Positions 45,970 to 59,700 of a stretch of 64,000 nucleotides of DNA are shown here, in pieces. Source of the stretch: Rhinopomastus cyanomelas (taxonomy: Eukaryota > Chordata > Aves > Bucerotiformes > Rhinopomastidae); the NCBI GenBank assembly GCA_013400115.1, contig VXBP01003844.1:561-64560 (forward strand), read 5' to 3'. How positions within the stretch are numbered: the stretch's first letter is position 1; each line of letters opens with the position of its first letter. The notes under the pieces are model-generated. The model did not search any database. It saw nothing but the letters and a program-made list of their open reading frames with translations, and was not told the DNA's origin. Position numbers and translations under genes: made by a program.

Positions 45970-47649
45970 CATCTGCTGTATCACTGCACAGACTCAGCTG
46001 AGCAAGGGTGGTACTGTCTACATCCACAAATGCACTGCCAGATTATTTCTCAATCTATGAGAATGGTCAAAGACCTTGTACAAAAATAAAACCCCAAAAG
46101 TTGAATCAAAATACCACAGAGCTCCCCTTCAAAGGGATCATTATCTTTCAACTTCACTGAAGTGCAGACTACAAGAATCAGAACCAGTTAATTAAAAGCC
46201 ACATACGATATAAGATTATTTCTTACTGTCCCTGCTGTGAAGCCAGACAGTCACCAAGCAGGTGAAAAACAAAAGCAGGGAAAGTATTTATAAGTGACTG
46301 CATTTTGCAATCCAGAATTAGTTAGTCAGGGAATTAGTTTATAGACCCTTTGGGAATGAAAGCTTGCTCACAGACATGAGGAAGGATTACACAACCTGAT
46401 GGAAGAGGCTGGGCAAACAGATGAGGAGATAATATGCACTAAAAAGGGCACTGAAAAGAATTAACACATTAGATAAAGCAGTTAAGCAGTTTAAATCATC
46501 CAACACTGTGACAATATTTTAATTTTTTTCAAATTCTGTTGATTATTTTATTGTAATCTACTACTTTTCAGACTCTATACCATTTGGAGAGTAAGATTTC
46601 ACTGAATCATTTTGATGCCTCTGTGCCTCTATTAACTGGTTTTCTAGTAGCCCAAATCATTGTCCTAAGTTTCTTTCCTCATTTCAGTGCAATGTCCAAG
46701 AAGTCAGACTACATTGTCAGACACGTCCACAACTGCAGCCACACAACAGCAAAATTATCAAGTGACCTTTCAAACTACACTACAGTTGCTTCACAGCCAG
46801 AGCTCATAATTTTCACTCAGATTACCTAGGCTTTAGTGATTGGTATGCAAGTATTTTCCAAACATGGTTCTTCTGCTTCCTGTGAAGTGCAAACACGTAT
46901 TTACAAATACTGATATTACCTGTCTCAATTATTGTTTAAAAATACTAAGACCTTAAGAAATCCTAGCAGTGTTCTGTCTCCACAAATACAGTTGTTTTTC
47001 TAAGGAAGGTTTACATGGTCAAAACTACCTTAGATTTTCTATGTATTCTTCTTCCTACACAAAATACTTAAAGATATTTGCTCTAATTTTAGGCAATTTA
47101 GAAAAGAAATTAAATATGACAGACTTAGAATATATAATTCCATAGTCTACTCATCAAATCTGTGAGGTAATTAAACCAAAGTAGGTTAATGAGCTCACTC
47201 TTGTGACTCAAGTACAGCTATCAAAGGACTACTGCTATCGCTTAAACACAGATTAAGGCTGCTGCAGCAATACTCTGACAGCCAGCATCAAACAATTAAA
47301 CTTTACTCTTTGCAGAGGTGTAACGTAACATCAGCTTGTAGTTAATGCACACTCATGACTACTGAAGGAGGTTGGAGTAGGAAGGAGAGGCAGAAGAAGA
47401 AAACTGAAAACTCACAGTCACAGTTCATACTCACTATCAAAAATGCTGAACTTATTTTGAGTATCACTACTCTACATCAGTGATATCATGACCTGGCTGA
47501 ACTTGTTCCTTGTTCTGGTTTATTTTGGTTTTTACAAACAATTTTTGATTTGCATAAAATGATCACATCACAAACATTTTAAAATCATATCATAAGCAGA
47601 GATTTAATTTTTACCTAAAGCAAAAAGCTGTTTATTAGCATTAGAAAGC

Positions 47650-47699
47650 TTCCTATATGTTGAGATTCTTCCTATATGTTTCTTATGTTGAGATTCTTC
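47650..47699 (+). repeat. Short overlapping direct duplication
   Basis: TTCCTATATGTT occurs at 47650 and 47669, and TATGTTGAGATTCTTC at 47656 and 47684. This is a local tandem duplication with slippage and no evident function. Confidence 0.65.
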
Positions 47700-48417
47700 T
47701 AGCTATTTAGCCAAAACTTGACTGTGAAAAATAGTAACTTCTTTCTTCAATTAAAGGACATTTTTCAGGATTCAGGAGAGCTTTAAACCATAGTACTGTG
47801 GCTAATTGTATCACTCGCAAATTATTTTATTATGCATTAAGTCTTAAACTCTGTTCTATACATTTTTTCACATTAAAGAGCCAAGAGTTTCTAACCAGAA
47901 AAAACGTGAGGCTAGTAGTGATTGTTTCTAGCAATAATAATCTATCAACAGAAAAACAAGGACACCCAGTTACTTCAGTACTTAGCAGTAAGTCTGTGAA
48001 AACTGCCAGCAGACAAAGTATAAAATAATCATGTATTTGTTTGCATTGAGAACTACTACAAGTTGATTAAATCTAATTAATACATCAACATTTAAGAAAA
48101 TCCTGATACATGTTTATTAAAGCTACAGGGAAGCATCAATTAAAGCAAAAATTTCAACCTAGTCCACTCTTTTCTGATTCCGCAGTTCACATGCAACTTG
48201 CTGACAAACGCTGAGTTAGAAGTTCAATTTACTACTAAAATGAGCAGAAATGAGAATCAGATACCTTTGGTAACTGCTTTCCCCATTATGCAGGAAACAT
48301 ATTACATAGAATGTAACATCGCCCATCAAACTCTTTTCTCTCAGCATTTTGGTAGTACTCATGTACTTGTGCCGTACAGGGAATGTCATTAACATTCTGC
48401 TAATTTTTGCTTTAAAT

Positions 48418-49262
48418 GTCAGAATGTTAGCAGTTGGAATGGACCTCTGAAGATAATTTAGTCCAATTGGCCTGTCAGAGCAGGACTACCTACAGTAGGT
48501 CACACAGGAACATGTCCAGATGGGTTTTAAATGTGTTCAGAGAAGGAGACTGGACAATCTCTCTGAACAGTCTGTTGCGATGCTTTCACGACCTCACCAT
48601 AAAAAAGTATTTTCTCATGTTTAAAGTCGACCCCCTGTTTTCCAGTTTCTGACCACTACTCCTCGTCTCATAACTGGATAACACAGAAGAGTCTGGCTTC
48701 ATCTTCCTAACACCCACCCTTTAGATATTTATATGCGTTGATGAGGTCTCCCCTCAGTCTCATGTAAGCTAAACAGAGCCAGCGCTCTCAGCCTTTTCTC
48801 ACAAGGAAGACATTCCAGTTGCTTACCTTAATGGCTCTGCACAAAACACTTTCCAGTCCTTCTTGAACTGAAGGGTGCAGAACTGGACAATACTCCAGAT
48901 AAGGCCTCACCATGGCAGAGTAGAGAGGGAGGATAACTTTCCTCAGCCTTCTGGCCACATTCTAATTAATGCATCCCAGGCTGACACTGTCCTTCTTGGC
49001 TATGACGGCACACTGCTGATTAGCTTGTTGTCCATCTGGACTCCCAGGTCCTTTCCCCAAGAGCTGCTCTCCAACAGGTCAGCCTCCAACCTGTACTGAT
49101 CCATGGGGCTGTTCCTGCCAAGATGCAGCACACTGCACTTGCCCTGACTGAATTTCCTAAGGTTTCTCTCTGCTCACCTCTCCAGCCCATACAGGGTCAC
49201 TCAGCACAGCCTTCCAGTGTGTCCTCCCAGCCCTGTGTCATCGTAACACACATCACGTTATT
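48418..49262 (-). mobile_element. CR1 3' end, mid-age copy
   Basis: The tail is at 48418 (CAGAATGTTAGCAGTTGGAA on the plus strand). The order is that of a reversed CR1: TTGATGAGGTCTCCCCTCAG, CTGAAGGGTGCAGAACTGGA, GACTCCCAGGTCCTTTCCCC and GATGCAGCACACTGCACTTG. Many frameshifts. 5'-truncated near 49262. Confidence 0.93.
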
Positions 49263-51171
49263 TAGCCTCAAGGTATGTATGAGGGAGTAAAAAGAACTTT
49301 CCACTGCATGCTGTGCTCCATGTACGTTTGTTGGATCTAAGCTGAATCTGTTACAGGGTAATCAGTACTGCAAGCTGGTCACAGACACATTGAAGAAGCA
49401 GCTTTAACTATGATGTGGAAAGTCTGACAAATGTCAAACTATTTCTGTAGCAGTTAGGTTATCTGACAATACGTTACAATCATTATGATACCTCTTGGGT
49501 ACTTCACATGCTTACTTTAATAGATGTAACTTTCTTTCCACAAATGACTTGGGTTTTTCCTCTTATTTTTCCTCCCTCTTTTGCTGGCTACACACTTAAG
49601 AGCTCACAGTCAATCTGTCTGTTCCTGGAAACCCCTCAGAACCAGTTTGTTCATTCATTAATTTAGTTGCTGAATAGAAATCTAAACGTTTTCTTCCCCT
49701 AAAATTATCAAGTCCACGATTTATGGCAGCAATAGTCTTTTCTACCTGGAACAAATCCAAAGTATGCAATTCTTTTTTGCCTATTTCTTATACGTTTGAC
49801 ATTATCATAGCCTTGGGCTGGGACTTAGTTTTGAATTCAATTGCACGTTTATGCATAGAAAGGTGTCAGCTTCATCTCACTTTTGGCTACAACTAATGTT
49901 TCAGGAAATTAGAAAGTGTTACAAGATTTTAGTTCAAATTTCAAAAACACTATTAATAATTCAAAATTTCATGCTTATAATGTGGTACTTAGAATTTTTC
50001 TAAGACAGGAGTGAAGAAAGCAAAAGCTGTAACACAGACTTCATGATTTTATTTACTATGATGATGATTGCTACAACATAGCCCATTTCAGAACTAATCT
50101 AGTCAAAAGGGTAAAACGCAGGTTGTTTTTTATTCAAGACATTCTAAGTGTATTTTAAACTATTCTCTGCACTTGACAGCAGTGAACTAAACTAATTTTT
50201 CCATTAATCCAAATGAGAAATCTTTTATTCTCCTTTATAAACTCTTTTCAGTTATTAATATTTTTACATCCTCCTCCAAAAGCATGAAGTCGTTTGTTTT
50301 GTGGCCAGCAGACAGGTACAGAAGAGGAAAACTGATGGTTTCTCTGCCTAGAAAATTAGAAGTCAGATAATATAAAAATAGAACCTCCTACACAAGGATA
50401 CTTTAAATACATTTCTTAGAAAATCGTCAGTAAGCTATTAAAGAACAAGCATAACAGATGTGAGAAGCTTCACTTCTCTGAAATGGCTAAAGCATTCTCA
50501 CTATATGTCCTGCATTTGTCAGCAATATTTGAAGAAAACTTCTCCTTCTGCATATTTAGGCACAGTATCTTATATTCCTTTCCTACATTGTTCCTCCCCT
50601 TTGGTGTTAAAAAGATTTAAGATTCCATGATAAAGCTCCTAGTAATACCAGTAAAAATACCTTGTGTCAGTTGTCCATGACCTATACACATCGAAAGAAT
50701 AATGGCAAACAACGATAAAAATTTAACTGTTTAGGTAGCTTGAAGCAAAGAGACAGCACTAAAGAAAAATCAGCTGGAAAACAATTTCAAAGCACCAGCT
50801 GAAACAGGAGGGAAATAAAGTTTAGTCAGCAGTGAGCAGCAGCAACAGCAGTAAGATGTCTGGCAAGACCTAAGGTACCACTAGCATACAGACTACAACA
50901 AAGACAGGTTTTGCACCATTTAGCTAAGGAATTCACAGGACCTCAGAGCTCTACAATCAATCTCACCATTTCACTTGAAGAACATTAAATATGCTCCCAT
51001 AAGCACCTAGTTTGTTTTTTAGGCTACAGTGGTACTAAACTTTAGCCAGTTGTTGGAAGAGGCTTTGTGTAAGTTAAGATCTAGCATGCCTATATCAGAA
51101 ACAAAACCTCACCCTAAATTAAAGCAGGTCTCAAGAACAGATGCTCTTTCTCAATTATTTCTGAATTCACT
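49263..51171. other. Intronic sequence without recognised features
   Basis: AT-rich. No gene or repeat was recognised. Confidence 0.55.
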
Positions 51172-51325
51172 AAACTAAAGAAAAGGAGGCTGAGGGGATA
51201 CTTTATCCTTCTAAACAACTACCTGAAAAGAGGGTGTAGAGAGATAGGTGTTGGTCTCTTTTCACAAGCCATAGAACAAGAGGAAATGGCTTCCCTTTTG
51301 GTGGTGGCTGACTGTTAACATCATT
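51172..51325 (+). mobile_element. Ancient CR1 fragment
   Basis: CTAAAGAAAAGGAGGCTGAG, GGGATACTTTATCCTTCTAA, ACAACTACCTGAAAAGAGGG and CACAAGCCATAGAACAAGAG are decayed CR1 3' coding motifs in the right order. The tail is lost. Confidence 0.7.
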
Positions 51326-54054
51326 CAATCACTTATTTCTGTGCCTGATGCCTAGAATATGTTAGTCAGGCACAGACACACAAAGATCCCAACTGGATCA
51401 TAGTCAGGATATAGTCACAGATTTCCAATAACGCCTTGTCACAGACAAAAACATCAGCTTTACAGACACCGCTCTAGAGGTGAAAGGGAAAGTGAGAAGT
51501 TAAACTTCCACAGTTTACAGTGTTCTGTACTACTGTTATCAATGGTAAAATATCACTTCAAAGTCTTTCAGAGACGTCTTACTAATTTCAGCACATATGC
51601 CTCTTTAAAAACAGTTCGAAAAATCTATACAATTCCTCCCTGTGCAAGACTTCTGTATCGCAATAGCACCCTGACTATCTCATCATACACTACAGTCCAT
51701 TGATTTTCGTCTTGCAGGTCTGCTGAGGGAGAGAAAGTTTGAACTGTGGAAGGGCTTCTGCTCAGCACATACTGATTAACAGTTCAATAAGGAGCTGCCA
51801 CTGCCAAGGAAAGATTTAATCAACAGTATTTGAAATGTATTTCAGACTGCTGTGCTAGCAACAATTCATCTAAACATCTCACAGGGAGGAAGCAGACCAT
51901 GACAAATACTTCTTTTTACTGGCACTGTACAGACGAGATGAACAGCTGTTACAGTGAAGTACAAACCTGTCCACTATTTCCAGCATAAGCAGGACAGTCA
52001 TTCTTTGAGCTGTACAACCATGCTGACAGCAGAAGTTGATGAACTGACTTGCTCTGTGCTGCTGTTTGGCTCAATTTTGCAGTCTACAAAGCAGACTTTC
52101 TAGTTCCATGAAAGCCAGCCTTCTCTCTAGGCTGAAAGGTGTAACTGTTAAATGCCTTTCATAGCCCAGAACATTCATGGAAAACTCTTTGCCAAAGTAT
52201 AATAAACAGTGGAAGTGCAGTAAACATGAACGCAAGGTAAACGTAATAAAGTGTACGCACATTAGGCACATAGACACGCAAACTAGACACACATCTGGCA
52301 ACTGTCCAAGCACAAACAGTGAAACTATACACTCATGGCCCAGCAATATCTCTGAATGTTGGCCAGAATTTAAGACGACCTTGTAGAAAATACAAAGATA
52401 CAAACCAACTAAAGGATGAAACTGTTGAAGAGCAAGTTGTAATACTTGCTATATTAAAAAAGGATCAGAAAATAAAACTCGGTAGAAGAGAAAGGTCTCA
52501 AAAATTTACAACCAGATGTGCTTGGCTAAATTTCAGTGCTTTACCGACAAATCCACTTCTTACAAACACCAGTTTCACTGACACTACACTATCACTACCT
52601 GTAACCTAGTGGACTGCAACAACAACTTTTGTCAGCAGGCATACATACAGCAGCTCAGGTAATTCTAGTCCTTACTAATCACCTTTTCTTGCTGAGGGCT
52701 TCTGTGCTTTCCTTCAGAGCACAATATGAGAAACTAGACTACTGGGAGCTAAGATGACAACACAGGACTGGTCGAGTACATCAACTGAGTTATTTCACAT
52801 CAGTAAAAGCACACATGAACTTCAGTTCATTAAAGGTTCTTCAAGAAAGTAAGCATGCCTTACACACTAGAATACTTCCTGAGCTTTAAAAATGTCAGTC
52901 TCTCACTGTGTTATATTTATACTTTGGCGAATTTATATTCTGCCCTTCCAAGCATAACTAAATCCTGCAGCTTAAAAATCTGCATGGCTGATGAGTTTTG
53001 AAGTACAGCCTTAAGGGCCACGTTCACCTTCAGCATGAACAGATCACTTATAATGAAGGACTTCAGGGCAATAATTTAACAGTCAGAGCTCTACCATCTT
53101 CAGACTTACCCTTGCATGAAATGCCTTAGGATTTCTTTACAATTTCCATAACCCTACTTTTTCTTACGTACATCTACATTTCATTAATAATGCTCTTTCT
53201 TGTAACACTTAGACCACAGGTTGCTTCCACGATTATTCTCTACTCAAAATAGGGTCAAGAAAGCCAAGTTGCTATGTCTTAATGATCTTGCTCTGCTTTA
53301 TTTCAAAAACTGATTTTAAACTAAGCAGGCCCAACATCCATCTTCCAAAATGAAAGTAAAGTAGCTCATAGCTTTTACAGATTAAAAGCTCAAGAGATGT
53401 CATGTTGTCTGAGCCACCTGCCCACACTCGGGAACACTTTTACAGTGTACACTAAGTTTCCTCTGTCCCAACATCACTCGTTTCTCATAAGTCACATTAC
53501 TCAAACTAAATGGTGCTGTATGGTTTCCTCTCCAGTCATTTCAAACTGATACCTAAATTTCTCTCTGTGGTGAGGAAAACTTTACCTAGTTTGTGTTTCT
53601 TGTGCTGCTATCATCCAGCTGGTATCTATCACAAACATGCAGTGGATCGTGCTTCAGTGAAAACACGGTCAGATCTTCTCCCACCCCCAAGGTCCCCACA
53701 TTAAAAACAAAAGAGTGGAGAGGAGGAAGGAGGCAGCTGAGGGAAAGGGACAGGAAATCTCTGTTATCAATAGATGACATCCTGTTAACTTCACTCACAT
53801 GCTGCTATATGATACCTATACAGTAAGTGTTAATCTAAAACCAGAGCCTATAAAAAAAATAAGATCCTTGTGTTTGATCTCAGCTGCTGGAACATTAACA
53901 TAGATAATACTTCAGGACACTTATTTATACATAAGTTATGACTGTTCTTTGCGGGAGCCAAATTAAAGGCCAGAGATTGATCTTCCCCCAAATTTGTGAG
54001 GAGGACAGTTTGGTTTCTTTCTTTTTACATAATTTTCTTCCCCCGCCTAGTCCC
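51326..54054. other. Intronic sequence without recognised features
   Basis: AT-rich. Overlapping frames near 52071-52609 on both strands show no family signature. Nothing else was recognised. Confidence 0.55.
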
Positions 54055-54142
54055 TGGAAAACTGGCTGTAGGTGACCCTGCTTGAAGCTGGGGGGGTTCA
54101 ACCAGAGGATCACTGAAGATACTTTCCAACCTCAATCATCCC
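54055..54142 (+). mobile_element. Old CR1 tail fragment
   Basis: GGTGACCCTGCTTGAAGCTG, GGTTCAACCAGAGGATCACT and TACTTTCCAACCTCAATCAT are the last ~85 bp of a CR1. Confidence 0.75.
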
Positions 54143-55404
54143 TACTATCAGCATGTCCAATGGAAATGCAAGTGTGACACAAGATACAAAATTGAAGAAG
54201 TGGCTCTCCAACACTAACACAACTACTTTTCCAAAAACAGACTGAGTTGGTGTTATAGAAAGGTAATTAAAGGAATATCAATTCAAAAAGGATCAAAAGA
54301 TGAGTAAGATTTCTGTGAACTACATTTCACGAGCTGTGTGAATTGAAGTTTGAAACTAGCTTCTTTGTACCTTTAGTTTTGTCCCAAAGTACTATGTGTT
54401 CACAAAGTGCAGTCCAGCTGGGAGCATTTCTTCACTGTAAATAGAGAGAGAGATGCTGTGGCACTCCTTTACACTCGGGCAGGCACAACAACAGCTGACA
54501 CAGGGAGAACAATTTCTGTTCCTAACACAAGAAATTTTTGAGAAATGCATTTCTCCATTCAGCACCACTGAAATCAAAACTCAGTGTGACCTGTAGCCAT
54601 ATAAATTACATCATTAAAAAAATTAAAACAAAGACCCTCTTGATTTAGTTTTTAAATGTTCACTCCTGCTTCAGTGACATTTAACTACTCAGACAGAAGA
54701 CAGCTATAGGTTGAATTTAGGTTTAATCATGAATGAGTCATTATGCCCATTGCTCAACTCCGGTCTTTCTCACATGCTATCACAAAAACAACCCACAAAT
54801 CTAGATTTTTGTGAAAATTTCGTTTTATACTATATTTCTACTAGTATTCACTATATCCACTGTGTGCAAGCACCAATCTCTAAAAGGTTTTCAATCCAGC
54901 TTTGCAACCACCCAAAAGAAAAGAAAGTCTCCTAGGAACCCTGTATCTGATATTCCTGTTCTTCCAGGCACGATTGTCCTGGTTATATATATAATTATAA
55001 CAATTTCGCGTATTAGGAAGGGGTTTGATGAAGTCCAAGATCTTTTTAAGTATCCTCAGCTTTCTAAGCAAAATATGGGCGCAATGAAATCTTTGGCCTG
55101 ACAGAGTAACACAGAAATTAAAGCAGGAGTCTGAGGATGTAGAAACACTGCTCTTGGCACTTCAATGAACAAGCTGCACTACTTTGGCACCTCCCTGCAT
55201 CTCAATTTCCATAATTTCTACTTAACAAAACACAAAAGATGCTTTTAGATTTAAGAACTAAATACTGAATAGAAGCAAGGAATACAATCAAACTCTCATG
55301 TCTACTTATCTCACACAAAACACTAATAGGTAGATCTCTGTGCAATATATATCATCCACAGGGGGCCGAGAATGGGAATCAGATGCTTCAGAATCTTTGT
55401 CTAC
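54143..55404. other. Intronic sequence without recognised features
   Basis: AT-rich, with a short AG run near 54442. No gene or repeat was recognised. Confidence 0.55.
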
Positions 55405-56742
55405 ACAGAATCACAGAATCATAAGGGATTTGAAGGAACCTCGAAATATCAACTAGTCCAATCCCAGCAGGATCATCTACACCAAGTCACACAGGAACAC
55501 ATCCAGGCGGGTTCTAAACATCTCCAGGGAAAGAGACTACGCAACTCCCCTGGGCAGCCCCTTCCAGTGCTCTGTTATCCTCACTAGGAAGTTACTTCTC
55601 AAATTTATATGGAACCTCCTATGTTCCAGCTTGCACCCACTGCCCTTTGTCCTGTCACTAGGTGACAGGAAGAGCCTGGCTCCATCCTCCTGACTTCGAC
55701 CTCTCACATACTTATAGACATTAATGAGGTCAACCCTCAGTCTCCGCTTTTCCAAGCTAAAGAGACCCAGCTCCCTCAGCCTCTCCTCATAAGGGAGGTG
55801 CTCCACTTCCTTCATGAACTTCGTTGTTCTATGCTGGACTCTGTCCAGCAGCTCCACATCTCTCCTAAACTGAGAGGCCCAGAACTGGACACAGTACTCC
55901 AGATGTGGTCTCACCAGGGCAGAGTAGAGGGAGAAGAGAAGCTCTCTCCATCTGCTAACCACCCCTCTTCTGATCCGCCCCAGGATGCTGTTGGCCCTCT
56001 TGGCCACAAGAGCACACTGCTGGCTCATAGTCATCCAGCTGTCCACCAGGACACCCAGGTCCCTTTCTGTTACACTGCTCTCTAACAGGTCAGTCCCCAA
56101 CCTACCCTGGTACCTGGGGTTGTTCTTGCCCAGATGTAAGACTCTACACTTACCCTTGCTATAGTTCATTACTTTTCTCTCTACCCTGCTCTGTAGCCTG
56201 TCCAGGTCTCACTGAATGACAGCACAGTCTGCAGGAGTGTTGGCAACACCACCTAGCTTTGTGTCATCAGCAAACTTGCTGACAGTGCACCCTAACCCCT
56301 CATCAAAGTCATCAATGAATAGATTGATTAGGACTGGTCCCAGTACAGACCCCTGGGGCACTCCACTAGACACAGGCCTCCAACCAGACTCTGTCCCAGT
56401 GACCACTACTCTCTGACTTCTATCCTGCAGCCACTTCACCATCCATCTCACTACCCAATCAGCCAGACCACACTGCCTCAGTTTGGCTGCAAGGATCGTG
56501 AGAGACTGTCAAATGCCTTACTGAAGTCACATTAGACCACATCCACTGCTCTGCCATCATCTGTCCACCTGGTTATGCCCTCATAAAATGCTATCAGGTT
56601 GATCAAGCATGACTTCCCCTTTGTGAAGCCATGCTGAGACTGTCTCTAATGACCTTCCCTGTCCTTGATGTGCCTGGAGACAGTGTCTAGGACAAATTGT
56701 TCCACCACCTTTCCTGGGATGGAGGTGAAGCTGACCAGTCTA
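55405..56742 (-). mobile_element. CR1 LINE: RT domain and 3' end, fairly intact
   Basis: This is the longest gap-free CR1 3' portion in the window. On the minus strand, 56451-56209 encodes the RT palm with SGVPQGSVLGP (from about 56367) and the catalytic FADD at about 56274-56263. 56169-55537 is a 210-codon open frame for the region after the palm (LVRPHLEYCVQFWASQFRRD, LPYEERLRELGLFSLEKRRL). A stop separates the two parts, and the fingers region further 5' is frameshifted. The tail is at 55405 (AGAATCACAGAATCATAAGG on the plus strand). The 5' truncation near 56742 is approximate. It cannot make a complete ORF2 protein. Confidence 0.95.
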
Positions 56743-59700
56743 CATGTCAGATACTACCAGATATGATCATGTATCAACATTCAGAAATACAACACATTAT
56801 TTAAATACACATTTTAGGGACCAAGCCTTCCTATACATTTATCTTTTGCCAAATTTTAGAGAAGGGCAAATTTGATATGCATGAACTAACTCATCATAAA
56901 AATAATAAACTTATTAAAATTACACAAATTTGGATTAATTATACAAAGTTTAAACAGGATAATTTTTTTAATAATCACACCTAAACCAAATTTAATTCTC
57001 AAAAACTATTTTGTCATGTTTTTAAAACTTAGCCAGCTGCATTTCCAACAGCAAGATGAGTAATAAACTGTGAACTGTAAGAACATAGCACTCTTATGAA
57101 TAGTAGGTGGGGTGATTTCCCCACATCCTCCCAATTCAAGACAGCTCAGTCGGTTGAAAAGCAAGAGCTCAACTTCTTCCATCCTTAATATGGCCTCAGT
57201 CAATATTCTAGATAAAGTCAAAGTTTGTTAACTCGCACATCTTCTTTCAAGGAAACAAAACTATGTACTGCCAAATTGTACCACATGTATGTTCTTCATG
57301 CATGTTACTAGATTTCATAATTGCCCTGAAAACAAGAATAGTCTATCCTGCTCACTAGAAGACAAACCAATTTCCAAAGGCATGCTCTAATCACAAAGTG
57401 TTTGGACAGAATGGCAGCAGAAGCACCAGTTTGGACAAGCAGATCTGACTGGCCAGATGATTTCTGGACAATCATTGTCCAGCATTTCCCTTCAAACTCG
57501 TAGAGTGGGACAGAGAAAATGAAGCAAAAGCATTTCAGTTAAGCCACTTCGTTTAAGGTAAATGAGAACACAACAAACAACAACTTTACTGATGGGTAAA
57601 TTAGATTTGAATAAGCATTCAGCTGTCTAATAAATCTTATTTAGTTCTTCACTGTGAAGAACACAAACTCTTCTGCTGGCTTTGACTTAACGAAGGTGGA
57701 TTCATTCAGAGGTTCATTATCTGATTTAAACACAAATTCCAAATTAAAAGATACCATAAGCCAAATTGAATCCAATTAAATTACACACATTCCTTGGAGA
57801 GAGGCACTGACTATGAATGTTGATTTTTCATTAACAAAACACCGAGGTCACCTATAGCAAGGGGAAATTACAACATGCCTCGTCACACAGACAACATTGC
57901 GTGTTCTCCTTGTAAACTCCTTGTGAATAACTTTAATAAACTATTCTAAATGACTGAGCTTCTTCCCATAAAAAGGTATTCCAAGAGCAAGTAAACATAT
58001 AACCTCGTACCAGAAAACAGTAATGCTACTGACTCCATGTTTACTTTTTTTGCCAAAAAGTCACATGGCAGATTCAAGTAAGGGTCAGCAGAGGACTTCA
58101 TGTATTTCTTTCCTTCTTTGCTCTTTCCTACAAGCTTTGATGCTCCAAACCACTCTGACCATACCTAACACTTCTAAAATGGTTACTCAAGAGCAGCACA
58201 AAGCAAAAATCAAACATAAGCCAACTCTGAGATGACAGAAAGTTTAGTCTACTTACTTACAGAGGGGGCACAAGTAAACTGGTCGGTTTTTAGGACTTCT
58301 CTACATGACGTTGCTTTGCTCCATACTTCACAAGCAGAATTTCAAACAATTAGTGACATTAATATCTTATTACTATTTTGTTTCAAACAGAACAGTAAGG
58401 AAAGATTTCTGCTATTTAATTTGGAAAGCATAAAAATTTAAGCTGAATCAAGTAATTATCCTCTAGCAGTTCATCTGCAGATGTCTCTGAACAAACTATA
58501 CTAGACAGGGCGCATATTGAATTGAGAAGTGAAGCCAAACTCCCAGTGCAATCAAGAATCAAAGTTAAAAAGCTGAAGTGTGGCTGTTTAAAAATAAATC
58601 TCTCTGAACATAAAAATCTAAGCACTCTTTGTAACACCACTTTGAAGAGGTAAAGTACTACACAAATAAAACTGACACTCAAATATTAACAACATCAAAA
58701 AGAATAAAGTGAGCTTTATGTGAAGGTCTGGTGAACACCTGCCACACTAGCAAAACAGAAATGTATTCTAATGATTTGAAGATGAAAGAGAATCTATTTA
58801 AATGCAGAGTGTGATTGTTTGAATAGCCCTTGATGGGACAGCATCAGTACTACCCATTTCTCTTCATTATAAGCTAAAGAGTATGTAAAACCTCAACTGA
58901 CAGTGTAAAACCAAGTTGTAACACCGCAGTCAAGGACAGCTGTATTTGCTGACTATATTACCTTGCCTCCTCAGGGGTCCACACAGTCATCCTAAATTCA
59001 GAGAAATTAAGCATTGTGAAAGAAGAAACCCTGGGGACATTTCAGCAACACTGCGGTGGCGAAGAAAGACTATTCATGAAAATGAGGCAGAAGTATTGCA
59101 AGGGGAGCCCCGGGGCACACAGAACTCACAGAAATTAAAATCTTAGAGAAGTAAGAAATATGACTAATCCAAGGCTATTCGAACACCTTTTTGTAATCAT
59201 GATTGGGTATGTGTTTTACTATCCAGCAAGTTACATTTGAACAAAGTATGATCTTTTAAATGGAAAGTATTTTTACAATATCAAATCCAGAAAATGTAGG
59301 AAAATGCCAGAAGGATACAGAAAACCAGTACGATTTCAAGGACATTTTGTTACGCAGAATCAAATCTACATGGAATTTAAATACACTCTCAGTCCCAAAG
59401 TCTTTCCAAACACTTAGACTTGCTTATGCATCCATCACCATCTCTGTTCCAGTATTAACAGATCATCAGTGTAGTCCAACATTAATAAGGTAGAAGCATT
59501 TACATGCATGAATAAATGAAGTAAATTTTGCAGATGTAGAAATTTAGGACACAGACACCCGAGTCTTCCAGCAACACTCAGGACCATCATCCCCATCAGC
59601 CTGCAAACACATTATATGCTGACCATCTAAGTATATTTACTGCACTCTAAATTAGTGATTTACAAAAGGTTTAGTACCTTAGTGACACGCAAATTACATT

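Larger units (their letters stand above)
45367..48417. other. Intronic sequence with a hairpin and a short duplication
   Basis: It holds the inverted repeat at 45911-45969 and the short duplication at 47650-47699 (separate entries). No gene or mobile element was recognised. Confidence 0.55.

Noticed and set aside
55798..56416. Plus-strand frames of 66-95 codons
   Set aside because: They are antisense of the CR1 RT region on the minus strand.
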